Origin: Lateolabrax maculatus
Lineage: Eukaryota; Chordata; Actinopteri; Acropomatiformes; Lateolabracidae
DNA length: 64,000 nucleotides
Reading direction: 5' to 3'
Assembly (NCBI GenBank): GCA_031216445.1
Contig: CM062216.1
Location: 5,391,501-5,455,500 of the forward strand
Positions 1 to 11,699 of this stretch are shown here, in pieces. Below the pieces are notes generated by a model. The model saw only the letters and a program-made list of their open reading frames with translations, searched no databases and had not been told where the DNA came from. Both the position numbers and the translations under genes were made by a program. Every line of letters begins with the position of its first letter. Positions within the stretch are counted from its first letter, which is position 1.

Positions 1-305
1 ACGTTTTAACTGAGGGACTTTTGGATATCTCTTTTCATCACTCCATATATCAGCAAATTTTGTCAGCAGCCATGAAAGACCAATTTTTCGCCATGTTTTC
101 GGCAATAAAATGATATATAAATAACACTATGAATGATATATGAACAAATCCCTCAGTAAAAACCTTCAGAATATAGATAGGAATAAAGTGGGAGGTGTAT
201 GTAAGTGCTATTGAAGTGGAGAAGCACTCATTCTGAGAAAACAGCCTTTAAACTTATGTACTGTAAAATTCCATTTATTTTTATTGGAAAAAACACTTAG
301 CATCC

Positions 306-390
306 TATATCATATATATATATATATATATATATATTTGTGTGTGTGTGGGTGTGTGTGTGTGTGTTTATATATATATATTTATATATG
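306..390. repeat. compound (AT)n/(GT)n microsatellite
   Basis: An (AT)n run passes into a (TG)n run with one G interruption and then back into TA-rich sequence. The whole stretch is alternating purine-pyrimidine. It is a simple-sequence repeat with no coding content. Confidence 0.9.
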
Positions 391-1736
391 TACCACCTTT
401 ATTTCCCTAAAGGTGGCTCTATGACTATATATTTGACAGGGCATTGTTTTTCCTAACCATGTGGAATAAAAATATATGCAGATATGAAAACAGAAAGTGA
501 GGCATAATTCTTAAATTCTTGTGAATGTTCTCCTACTTGTTGTTGAATTGTTTACCACTCAGCCCTAGGCCTCACTGGTGGTTGCCTTTGGCTGTTACAG
601 TTTATTGTTATTTTTCTTCCCCTGGTTTCACTATGCTGTGGTCCATATACCATTTCAGGTTTTTTTCCTCACCGTGACAAAAATAACATCTCCATGGGGG
701 GGTTGGGGAGGGCAGCAAACACCAACAATTTTATGGAAAATATTTGGATTCAAAAAGGTCATATTAAAAGGAACAAAGTATTTGGTTTATTGGCAGCTCC
801 AGGGCAAGTCTCTGGATAATTTTCTACCTCCACAAACTTCCATTACTGTGTGTGAAAGATTTTATGTAATCTTCGACTTTTCCCAACCTCAGTTGGGGGT
901 GGGTGGGGATTTTGTGGGGAATCTCGGAGCTGCAGTCATTGAGTTTTGTTGCAAATCAAATGAACCAGAAAGACAGTTTTGAAAAGCAGAATCACAGCAC
1001 CTGGAGAAGAAAATTTTCATCATGATCACCATGATTATTCCGTGCTATCAGGTCGTCGGTGTTGTTTCTTAGCACTTTGCACAAGTGTTAGCATTAAAGA
1101 GTGACACTTTACATTCATGGCATCCAATGGAAATCATCAAACCCTCTATATAAACCACAATCCAGAACTTTAGAGCTGAGACTCTGACTCAGATTTAAAG
1201 TATCTTTAAGATTTCAATCCTAAAGATGAAGTAAGTACCTTCTAATAATAAAGTTCCCAGAGTTGCATTCAAAATGACACATATATCGACCTCTGGGGGC
1301 AGTAAACACATGAGCAGCCTTGAGCAGCTACTCAAGAAACACTCACCTTCCATATTCAATAATTAGTCCTATGTACTAAAAGGTCTCGGCTATGTAAAAA
1401 CAACAACAAACTGATTTGTGTACAAGGACTTGAGACTTGAGGACTTGCCCTAAAGGAGCTGCCTTGACAAGACTTCAGACTTATCCCTTCAGCTACACAC
1501 AGAGACTGTATTTTCTGGTCTTCCTCTTTGCCCAGTGTACCGCTTTGTATAACAAAAGTGAAACAAATCCAAAACAGGATTCTACTGTATCTGGCAGACG
1601 AGGGAGGGGCGGTGTTGGTATCAGGCTGGCCATGTATCTGATCTGAGGGATAAGACTCTTTTTCCTCCCTCAGAGCTGTCTGAAGCCTCTTAATCCATCA
1701 GCGGATGCTGTGATGTGTGTTACATGCCAGACTCAC
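391..1736. other. intergenic, no gene recognised
   Basis: AT-rich sequence with short open frames that resemble no protein I know. A G-rich run at 895-919 is listed separately. A TATATAAA string near 1146 looks like a TATA box, but no first exon follows it. Confidence 0.5.
895..919 (+). other. G-quadruplex-forming motif
   Basis: Four runs of three to five Gs (895-899, 901-903, 905-908, 916-919) are separated by loops of 1, 1 and 7 bases. This satisfies the usual intramolecular G-quadruplex pattern on the plus strand. No gene is recognised beside it. Confidence 0.5.
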
Positions 1737-1795
1737 CAATCACGTCGTCATACACACACCGCTGCTGGGTGTGTGTGCAGCAAAGATATCTAAAT
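1737..1795 (-). other. exon-like segment, unidentified
   Basis: On the minus strand a pyrimidine-rich acceptor (ctcacttccgtcag) and a good donor (gtgagt) bracket 59 bases. One frame is open through the segment and contains RCVYDDVIG. I do not recognise the peptide. Its phase does not join that of the exon-like segment at 2662-2781 to give a long open frame, so it may be coincidence. Confidence 0.15.
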
Positions 1796-2004
1796 CTGAC
1801 GGAAGTGAGAAACAAATGTCATGAGTTGACTTGATCTTTGTGTATTCTGGTTTTAAACTAATATGTTTAAAGAGTGTTAATATCTAAATATAATATCTAT
1901 ATTCCACCCCGAAAGTCTATCTAAGGGGTATTACATAAATATGGCAAATTTCAATCATTAAATTCAGATACTTAAGAAAAAAATATATATATTTGGCATT
2001 AAGC

Positions 2005-2344
2005 TTCCCCACTTCTCCTCATCTGGGAGTCATCTTGGAGTCAAATTCGATTTCAGCACAACACCTCAGGCAGATAAATCAAGTTTCAATCAGCTCCGAT
2101 GTCTTCAAACTCAGATCAACTTTCTGTACCTCTGACCTGGAGACAGCCACCCACGCCTTCATATCCTCCTGCAACTCTTTATATCATTTAGAATCCCTCA
2201 GACTTCTTCATCCTGTCTACAGCGGTTCAGGATGAGTTTAAAATCCTGCTATTTGTTTAAAATAATATGAAATGCCGCAGTTTCCTATCTGGTCTGGAAA
2301 TCACATTGGGTAAACTGTGTGTAAAGTGCTATATTAATAAAGTT
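2005..2344 (+). mobile_element. L2-type LINE 3' fragment
   Basis: The plus strand encodes a decayed reverse-transcriptase carboxyl region. LGVILESN, then FKLRSTFCTSDLETATHAF, and after a frameshift FKILLFV, match the order of the familiar L2 motifs (LGVIFDS, the L...R...D.E...HAF block, FKILLF). The segment ends with gtaaagtgctatattaataaagtt, which resembles the usual L2 3' end. Stops and frameshifts make it inactive, and the 5' part is missing. Confidence 0.75.
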
Positions 2345-2542
2345 AGAGCAGCTCTGTTTCTTTTAGCAGTAAATGCACTCGTGGTGTGTTTAATTCACCT
2401 ATTTTTATACATTATGAGCTGTGATCTCAGATGGTGACAAGGCTTTATGAGCACCCTAAGTGAAGAATTCACAGAGGATATTTTAAACATGCAGATTCCT
2501 GCCCAGGTTGCTATTTTAGTGATATTTTGTGACTTCCTGTAT

Positions 2543-2577
2543 TTCTATAAATCCTGAATGAATCAGGATTTATAGAA
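2543..2577. repeat. perfect 15-bp inverted repeat, 5-nt loop
   Basis: Arms 2543-2557 and 2563-2577 are exact reverse complements around the loop ATGAA. It lies about 200 bp after the L2 fragment. No U-tract or gene end suggests a terminator role. Confidence 0.85.
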
Positions 2578-2661
2578 TTGGTAATGCTGAAGTGTTAATA
2601 ATTACTGTTAACAAGAGGAGAGTCATTTCTGTTAATCACCCATAAAACGACACAATCAAAC

Positions 2662-2781
2662 CTCTGCTGTACATCTGTGAGTCCAGGTCTGTCACTCTGT
2701 CATCAAGTGCCTCATGAATCGCCTTGTTTAAATTCTCGTCCACGCCTGGGTCGGTTCTCTGGGGTGAAACCAGTGCCACAC
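2662..2781 (-). other. candidate coding exon of an unidentified minus-strand gene
   Basis: Reading the minus strand from an acceptor (tttcctacag) at 2781, a frame beginning two bases in is open for about 46 codons. It contains VALVSPQRTDPGVDENLNK, then AIHEALDDRVTDLDSQMYSR. The composition (helical, charged, little low complexity) looks like real protein rather than chance translation. The donor at 2661 (gtttga) is weak; otherwise the frame ends at a TGA 25 bases further on, so it could be a last exon. I do not recognise the family. It could also be a pseudogene or chance. Confidence 0.3.
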
Positions 2782-2799
2782 CTGTAGGAAACCTTTGGG

Positions 2800-5316
2800 A
2801 AGGTTAAGAAAGTTAATTGTTTAATATTTAACCGTCCTCCTGAGGGCAACAGAGGCGACTGCTAATCATCATTCGCAATGTATTTTTCACTCATTATGTA
2901 TGAGCCAGGCATCACGCGTCTGAGCAGTGAGTGTGGATGGTAGGAAATCACACAAATCAGCGATTCTGAGTGAAAAGCGGAGGAGAAGATTGTGGGTCTT
3001 TATTCTAAAAGTGAAAAGAGCTTTGAAATGATTGGCTCGAAAGAAAAGCAATGCTGCCAGAAATGGTAATTTGAAGTTTCAACTGTCCAACACCTATCAT
3101 TTCCTCAATTTATTCAAATGTCTTTTTCATCCTTTCAAATCAGTGAGTTTTGTTAGCGTCAGGTTGTAGAACAGATGTTTGTTGTTGCCTTGGAAAAGTA
3201 AAATCAGCATTCCATTTCTGTTCGACTGCCACCTGTTTGTGTTTGAGATGCAAATCAATTATTATTATTATTAGATGTTCCAAAGTCATATTAATTGAGA
3301 TTTTATCGTTAGCCGTGTATTTATATTGTTATCTAAAGTAGATTTATGAAAAGATAGTCGTGGGGAGCAAATCTTTTTCTCGGAGGGCTGGATTTGACCC
3401 ACAGGCCGTTGTGTTGAAGAAATGATTGTACTTTGCCATGAGTGACAAACTCCACAACAAAAAAGCAAAATGTTTTTGTTTTCTGACATCTTCCTGCAGT
3501 TATCATTATCATTATCATCCACATTTTCTTTTAACTGTTTGGGAGTTGTGAGTTTTTCTTCAAATTCCTGTTTGCAATGGCCTACTTATAGGCCTACTTC
3601 TATAAATGTTGTACCCCTGCAGTTATTTTACAGATTACAGATTTTACAAACAAAACATTTGATGCATGTATACAGTATGATGTAACCTTGATCCGTTCTA
3701 ACAATAAAATGCTAGTTAATGCATCAGTAATGTAAATCCAATAATATAATATATACGTATGGATACTGGCATCTTTTAGTTTATATAATTTAGTCATGAA
3801 CCTGCTTTGAGTTCACATGTAGTAATGAAGAGGGACACAGCTAAAATGTGACTATATAGGACTCGACTAACAAAGACATCTTCACATCGTCACATTTCCA
3901 GTAGTGAGTTTTCCATGTCATGGTGAGAATCAGGGGGGAAAAGATCTCCTCTTTAGAATAAGTAGAATAATCCAGCTGTTTCTGGGCAGCCCAGATGCCA
4001 GGTGGCCAGTCACAGCTGGTCACTGTCTGTGGCTGATTCACTAGATGACAACTCCGAAATTGTTTTGCGACGCTCTTCCTGAAAAGAAAAACAGGAATTT
4101 CCGTCTGTTCAAGTCAGATGTACGGCTGCACTTTAAATGATCGCCCTTTTTTCCAGGAGCCTCTTTCAGGACTTGTGCCTGTCTGCTGAGGATTAAGTGA
4201 CAACGTTTGGATTGATGTGGTTGGACAGGGGATGGGAGGGTGGCGTCGCAGAGTCACCTCCACACTCCTCATTAGGATTCGCCGTCGGAATGCAAAATGG
4301 TGAAGCTGACAGCGGCTTAAACCCTGCAGAGTGATGATGCTGGAACGGCCGCAGTGGGAGAGCAGACAGCCTGGACAGGAGTCCACTGTGGTCACTGACA
4401 AACCTTAGTGTCCCATACTGACTTTGGCTACAGTGTCATTTACACTACACTACACAAACTGTCACCTTGTCTGTGCCTGCAGGGAACTGTACATAATGTC
4501 ACATGTTTTGTAAATACCAGGGTCTCACAAAGTAACAGAGACCACCTCTGCTAACCTTCAGGGGAGAAAGAGCAGAAGCGATGTTTCCATCATCAACTGA
4601 CTAAATTGATTATGAGACGAGAGGACGTCTAATCGGGTCCTTTCCGTTTGCTATTGACCTATTTGGTCTAGATTACATTCAGTCTAATCAGGCAGGAACA
4701 GGGTCCAGTTCTATCAGCTCTGATCACATGCTGTGTCATCGTCATCACAGGAGAAAATGTGTGTGAACGGGGAAGAGAAATAATCTTTTTTTTTTTTTTT
4801 TTTTTATGGATTAGGGTTTTCAGGTAGGTTTTCCATTAGCCAGAGTTTGCTGAATCTGTGAATTGATTCAAAATCGTAAAAGATAAGAATGGTAATTCTT
4901 AGGTGAATACATTGTTCTTCCCCACCCCTAATAAAAGCACTCATTTATCATAATTTTCCAGGCACATACATGCTCTCCAGAGTCTTGACCCTTTTGACTT
5001 AAGTTATGACATGGTTGTTTCTCTGTGCGATCCTCAGGACAAACTGCACATTTTCATCTTCTGGTCACTTCTGCTTTTGTACTTATGTCCAGTGCTAAAG
5101 TGTATTTTCACTCACACCTGTTCATGCCTCCATATGCTGTGCTGCTGTTACACCACCCCCCCAACCCTGTACCTCATCATCATTCATACTTTGATTCATT
5201 CATTCTGATTTATGTCACTGCATGTTTTTACAGTTTCACTGCTGCAGTGACCCAGTTCACCCACAAGCATCATCCTCCCTCATGCTGTCCCACTCAGATG
5301 TGTTATTTGTGTGTAT
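2800..5316. other. intergenic, no gene recognised
   Basis: No open frame here resembles a protein. The stretch contains a short ATT run near 3260 and a T homopolymer near 4786-4805. It could be intron if the exon-like segment at 2662-2781 is real. Confidence 0.5.
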
Positions 5317-5340
5317 TGTGTGTGTGTGTGTGTGTGTGTG
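5317..5340. repeat. (TG)n microsatellite
   Basis: About twelve TG units in a row. Short frames crossing it are translations of the repeat. Confidence 0.9.
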
Positions 5341-6599
5341 CTGGTGTATTAGGGCCTGGATTTATGCATGAGCGTGCCTGCATGCTCGACTGAGCCGAGA
5401 AGATTCCTGAGATCACGCAGCTTATCCCACTGTCTTGCTGTTACTCGGAGAAGATTAAGATGTTCTGTACTGTATCAGTCATACACATTTTTTGACTTTC
5501 TAGCATTCCCCAGCCAACCCACCTCCTCCTCTTCTACAAATCGATGGCCTCGGGTCCCGTCTGCCCCTGCTGACGCGGTATCCATTGATCCACAGTCTCA
5601 ATCACTGCGCCCACATAGACAGAAGAATCTAGACGAGACTTATTCTGCGTTAACATTTAGTCATCACAAAGAGGAATCAGGTTAAATGTGTTAAGATCTT
5701 ATTAAGCTTTAATTATATTGACTTTAAAGGTGTTTTTAAAAGTGCATTTCTTGCAGAATGTTGCTGTTATGTTGTTGACAGTGATCAGATTGCACTTTTC
5801 TTGCAGCAATACACAACCCGCCAGTCTGAATAGACAAGTTTGTAGTAATTGAGGCTGTCTTTGATGCCGCGATGGATTTGCATGTCCACGCTCCCAATTA
5901 AACCCTCGTTACCTGGATTTTCTCACAGGCTCGGTGTTCAATCTGTTGCTGCGTCTTTGAAATTTTACTGGAGCATCATTAGGGATTCAGGCTGCAGTTC
6001 AAATGAATTGATGACATACTGTTACCACCCCCCCCACCCCCAACCCTTTTCGTCTGAAGCCATCTGTCCCTCCTGTCTCTGTCCTCCGCTGTGGCTTCCT
6101 GCCTCGTGTACAGCAGCGCACGTGTGCAACAAAACGCTTTTGTGTGTTGTCGTTAATACCAGGGGTTTCTCTGAAGGTGAGCGCTTCACTCACAAGCTTT
6201 TACATTCTACAGCTCCGTCACAATGTATGACATGAGACTACGAGACGGTGAGAATCATGGCATGACCGGGAGGCAACGCTCAAGGTCATTGCCCCCTATA
6301 TGCAGGCGCCATTACTGCTGAAGGTAGTCGTAACCTGCAAGCATTTCACTATTTCTATTGTCATGTGATAAAATGGCTGGTTTCAATCGATATCTAGTCT
6401 ATATCCTCCAAACATCAGGTGTCTGGTATGTCCTTGTGTGTGTCTCCTGGTATTTCCACCAGGGGATTTCCCAGAAAAGTGCACACACAAAGTGCACCCA
6501 AATTAAGTTTAGAATAAATAGATGAAATGGATGAAATGGATGAAGTCAAGAAGAAAGGTATCACAGTGCCGTCTGTCTCTGAGAGTCTGCCGCAATAAC

Positions 6600-6735
6600 G
6601 CCACTGCAGCAAAATTACTATTTTACTATTACTATCTTCTATATTTATTATGTTTATTGCTTTACCAATATTCTGAGACAAATTCCTTGTATGTGAAAAC
6701 CTACCTGGCAATAAATGTGATTCAGATTCAGATCA
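6600..6735 (+). mobile_element. LINE/SINE 3' tail, L2-like
   Basis: The segment ends in acaaattccttgtatgtg, then a CCTGGCAATAAA block and a short GATTCA repeat. This is the terminal arrangement seen in many teleost LINE and SINE tails, and a clearer copy lies at 30140-30285. Only the 3' tail is preserved. The element head-to-tail neighbours the minus-strand LINE at 6756-7228. Family assignment is from memory of the tail, not from an alignment. Confidence 0.45.
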
Positions 6736-6755
6736 CAGCAGAATGTCATTAACAA

Positions 6756-7228
6756 TTATTTATCTTTGAGATAGTCAATGAATGGACCCCATATGTTCAA
6801 AAATGTATTGGATGCTTTAGATTTATTGACCTGTTTTCTCTCCATTTGTAAAATTACAATCAATTTGTTGGGCTGTTTCTGAAAACAGAGGGGTGTAGGC
6901 GATTTCCAGAATCATCTTCTTGGCAGCTACCATTCCGACTGTTCATTGGATGTGTAGTTTAAAACAGTCTCTGAGCATCCAAAGAGTGCCAGTTCTGGGT
7001 CAGGGGGAATGTTTTTCCATAGACCCCAGAGAACCACTGGGAGATTTTACACCAATGATTGTGTAAATCAGGACAGAGCCAGAAAAGATGTGTTAAAGAG
7101 CCCTCTGCACCTTTACACCTGTCACATAATGAGGAAACAGACGGATATATTTGGTTTAGTTTGGTCTTTGAGTAGTGGAGTCTAAGGATGACTTTGTATT
7201 GAATCAGTTCATATCTGATGATTTTCAA
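6756..7228 (-). mobile_element. L1/Tx1-type LINE ORF2 3' fragment
   Basis: An open frame from 7228 encodes the end of a non-LTR retrotransposon ORF2. It contains YKVILRLHYSKTKLNQIYP, then SLCDRCKGAEGSLTHLFW with CxxC and a following WLCPDL, the zinc-binding region after the reverse transcriptase. After a stop and frame change, the ending FLNIWGPFIDYLKDK and its TAA (6756-6758) match the usual carboxyl end of these proteins. The copy is 5'-truncated at about 7230 and inactive. Confidence 0.8.
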
Positions 7229-7229
7229 A

Positions 7230-9944
7230 GAAGTTTAAGTAAATACATAGTGAAAGGAAATTTTTCCCATTATTGGCACCTACAGTTTCATAGCACACAA
7301 CACCCGTCCTTCACCACTGACTAATGACTTTACACCTCCTAGTGTTGAGTTATCTTCAATAAATGATTAATTTACTTAAGCTGTTACTGTGTGGACCTCC
7401 CTTCTTCTCCCTGCTCCTGAACGAGCAAAAATGTTAATTAAATTCTAAAACCTGCCAGCAAATAGTGAAAAATGGAGCATATGGTGACATGTTTGAACAT
7501 CTTGTTTGTCCGGCAGTCCAAAGCCCAAACATATTTCATTTAAAATGATATAAAACAGAGAAAAGCACATCAGAGGCTGGAACCAGGGAAGGTTTGGCAT
7601 TTTTGTCTGATAAAAGACTTGAGCGATTAATCTGTTATCAAAGTTGTTTATTTTCTGTTGACGGATTAACTGATTAATTGCTTAAGCACTTCGTTGCACT
7701 CCTCGTTGAATGCGTATTGCTGTAGTTTTGAGATTTAATTTCCCATAAAAGTAGAAAAGAGGAGTCTTCATATCACAGGACTGTAATTAATTTTTCCCCT
7801 CTTGTACACTTCAGTAAGCTTGTCTTTCTTTTTTCTTGCCCTTGGTCTGGGTCAGTCCCGCCAAAGCTTGTGTGTGTGTCGGATACAAATTGATAGCAGG
7901 CTTTAGATGTCATTTCTAATTAGTCTCCAGGTGCGTTGTTTGTCCCCTCACCCGTCCCCATCCCACCACCATCTCTCCGTGACTTTGGTAATGCCAACCT
8001 CGGCCTCCAATTTGTTTTCAACCAAATGACTTGTCGATAAGGCTGCTTAATCAGGCCCCGCATGTGCCGCCAAGTGTCAAGAATTCACCCGACGCTCCCT
8101 GGCGCCCACTCGCTGGCACGCACCACCTCCCCTCTGCTCAGGGTCACGTGCAGCTGTTTCGGAGAACATCTGTATCATCTCTATTTTGTCTTAACTGACT
8201 GATTCCCTGAGCCTCACCCTTTCTCATGTGTGGTTTACAATGATAACGGTGGCAGATTTACAACTCAAATATAGTCTTTCTTCCTCTTCTTGGTAATTTT
8301 TGAAAGATGGCTGATTTCTCACAGAGGTAAACAAAAGCAGTAATCCTGCCCCGTTTTACTGGCTGAAATTACAATTGCTGCTGGTATATCTTGTGTTAGA
8401 TATGTAACTAACTGGGCAAATGGCAGCTCCAGGAGTCACACCAACCCAGCTGACTTTTTAGCGTTTTCAGCTGACTCGTTTTGAAATGAGTCCTAAATTT
8501 GCACTTGATGGCTTCATACATAATAGAAGAAAGAATATTGTTTTTGTATTGCACTGTAGAGCCACTTTGTTCTAGTATTGTCAGTATTATAAAGGCAATT
8601 TTAAGACCAGGCTGTGCATTCATTTTAACATAACCCTGTTTTTCAGTTTCACTTATGTACTTTGAGGTTACTGCAGGGTAAACTTGGCCTAAACTCTAAA
8701 ACCATCTAGGACTGGCTTCATTGGGTTAATACTAACCTGTAACTACACAAGATGATTTAGGTCAGTCTGCATTAACAATGTGCTCCTTAGCCTGGGAAGT
8801 AATACCTATACTTTTGTATGTAGCAAGGTAGTTGGTTGGGCATGGTGACGATTGCTAAGGAACATTAGAACAGACACAAACAGAGTTGAATCCATTCCTT
8901 CCATGTTTGCTCTTGTGTTTTTGGTTTTGCAAAGGCTAAAAAGAAGACACAATCATCCTCTTTACATACTTACATATGCTCTTACTGCAGCGCTATAGGC
9001 ACGCCACTTCTGTCATTAGGTAAAATAAGTGACGTGTCGTGAGACTGCGCTGCTTTACGACAGAGCGAGTGGAGGAGAGAGGAACATAAATAAACATTGA
9101 TAAAGTTTCAAGCCTCCATTGTGACTTAACAGCTTCAACATGTTAAGGAAAATCCAGAGCTTCACAGGTCTGATGTACACAGTTACGGTTGCTCAGCTGT
9201 GATTGGTTGATTGTTGTTTGGCTCTGATGGTTAGGGAACAGTCAGGTGTATTTTATTCATCTGTTTATTGCGTCTTCTCGCAATGTAATGACTCAGCGCT
9301 CCACTGCTCCCCCTGCGCCATCTTGCTTGACCAACAACTTCACGTCTCCAGATGAAAGACCACACGGGACCATAAATCACATTTATGAACTGATTCTTGA
9401 TACTATATCACTGCACAAAAAGGTGCAGTTCTGTACATGAGAAAGGAGCTGGAACTTTGGAAATTGAACTCAAAAAATGTACCCTATTTAACTACATAAC
9501 TTTGTATTTTAAAACCTCTGAAAGTCAGATCACAAATAAATCTGTTGTTTTTTGTTTCGATCATCAATGAGAAAAACTGTTGGATGGCTGAACAAGCGAA
9601 GGATGAACTTCATCATCTGGAGGGATATGCTACTGGATAGCGTGCTAAAAAGTAGTGGAGGAGAGTGAAATATCACTTTAATGTCCCGTCGGAATAGCTT
9701 GCTGCACCGCCGTGATCCACAAGTTTGTCCTCTTGATAAACAGAACTGCCCTTGCTGTCTCAGAAATCTGAGCCGGTTTGCCTGAAAGCTCTCCAAGGAC
9801 CAAAAGATACGTCTGTTTTTATGGCCGGTATTTACGGAGACGCGACACAATATTTGTCCCTCTGAAGCATTGCCCCTGTCTGTGAAATAGTCCTGAGACT
9901 TACACTCCCTCTCCTCTGGCTGCAGACGCCTGCTTTGTTGTTGT
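7230..9944. other. intergenic, no gene recognised
   Basis: No convincing gene. The stretch around 7970-8170 has moderate GC, few repeats and motif-dense sequence of the kind seen in conserved non-coding elements; this is only an impression without an alignment. The rest is AT-rich and unremarkable. Confidence 0.4.
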
Positions 9945-10115
9945 TTCTGTCGTGGGCGACCGGCGCTCCCGTTTCCCTCCGGAGGGAGGCTGGGAACAGC
10001 GCGGTTAAATCTCCGCTAATACGCCTTGGCATGTGTGAGACACTGGTCGTTTCACGGCCGTGGGAACCGCGCAGGACGGCTGCGTGTTGGGCGTCCTCTG
10101 GATCCAAGCTAAGCT
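9945..10115. other. CpG-rich patch
   Basis: CpG dinucleotides are far denser here than in the flanking AT-rich DNA, for example in gggcgaccggcgctcccg and ccgcgcaggacggctgcg. A 183-codon minus-strand frame crosses it but resembles no known protein. It could be a small promoter or CpG island, or a GC-rich exon of an unknown transcript. Confidence 0.25.
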
Positions 10116-11629
10116 TTCTTAACTCCTCTTGTTCACGCTGACTCCTAATTGGTGTTGGATGCTGTCTTCGCTCGCCAATTAAAAGGGGAAGAGTGGCACG
10201 GAGAGGTGGGCTGGTTTGGCAGAGAAGTGTGGGAACATTTTCCACGTCAGTGTCAGTTTTCATTTTGAACATTAGCAGAAATCCTGAAAGAGAAAATCCA
10301 TTGCTAGCAGAGATTATTAATTGGATCCTCCATGAGACTTTTGTACCTGGATTCACAGCTGTGGATTCGTAACACAAAACCAAACAAAACTAGGTTTCCA
10401 ATCTTGATTCCTAAAATTGCTTAATCCTGATTGGTACACAGTATTTGATATTACCTTTTTTGAGTCCAATCCGCCTCAAACCGGTGAGGGGACACAAACA
10501 CACAGACATTAATCTCTCATGTGAAATTACAAAAATATATAAACTTTCCTAACTGCAGAAAAAGTTGTTTTCATGTACAACCCTTTAAAAATGCATGTGA
10601 ACAGTATTTGCCTTTTACTTTGCATTCATTGGTGCTTAAACATTAACTCCACACAGCTGCAAGATAAATTTAATCTCATGGACGGTGGCTGCCATATGAG
10701 AATGTGAAGACAGGTCCAGTGCAGGCAGAGCAGAATAAACTGCAACAACAATGGCAGAAAGTTATAAAGGGGAAACCATCAGATAAAGCTGCTTTTTTTC
10801 CATGATCTCTCCCCAGCAGGGACATTCAAGCGTCAGAAGTTCTGAAAGAAGTGGAAGGAAGGGTGATTTGACGCTGATCTGCCCCTTGTGGATACACTTT
10901 TTAATCCCCCAGGTACACACAAAGTACACAGGCAGGGATGCAAACAATCACACTCTCACACTGCAGCTGCTTCTCTCTGCACGTGTTAGGAAATCAAGTG
11001 AAAAGGCTTTTTAGGACATAAACAATCTGAATATTACATTAGTCCAGCTGCTCCAAAGATTAAAACATTTACTTAATGGTTGACAACCCTAAGCTTTATG
11101 GTATGACTATTGTAGGAGCCATTTCATTCATTTTATTACTATTTGTTCCCACCAGGGGCACTGAGCATCAGACCAGGCAGAATTTAGGATAAAGGTAGCA
11201 AGTGAGTTAATGTCAGGTGAGGCACCAGGAAGGGATGAATGTTTGCTATTGAACTGGAAAATAAATCAACCCAAAACGTGATTTTTTTTCTGGACAATGG
11301 ACTTCTTAATTGCCTGAGTACAATCCAACTGAACTGGTGTATCCGTGGCCTTTTTGACAGATAGCCACTACAACTATGGCCAAAGTTAATTTGTTTATTA
11401 TATTTTATTTAATAACTCTCAAGGCCCCAAAAGGTAAAATTATCCAATATTTCAATGGATACAAATGGACCCTTTGGAGGGGCTCGACCCCTTGCTTGGG
11501 AACCACTGGACTAAACTGGCTAATGCTGCTTGCTGCTCATGCATTGATGCATCAGTATTAACAATCCAATCAGTCACAGGAGACATTTTTCTGCAGAAGT
11601 ACAGAAAGACAGAATTTGAATAAAGGAAT

Positions 11630-11697
11630 TTACTTTTAAAAGAGTATTTTTAAATTGTTGTATTGGGACTTTTACTTAAGTAAGGGATCTGAGCACT
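11630..11697 (+). mobile_element. fragment of hAT-type non-autonomous element
   Basis: The string ggacttttacttaagtaagg followed by gatctgagcac resembles the right end of the intact element at 35562-36289 (gtacttttacttcagtaaag, then ggtctaaatac). Only the terminal part is present, and it diverges before the TIR. Confidence 0.5.
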
Positions 11698-11699
11698 GG

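Noticed and set aside
9832..10383. 183-codon minus-strand open frame across a CpG-rich patch
   Set aside because: It has no recognisable domain and no splice context; high GC lowers stop-codon frequency. Only the CpG patch was kept.
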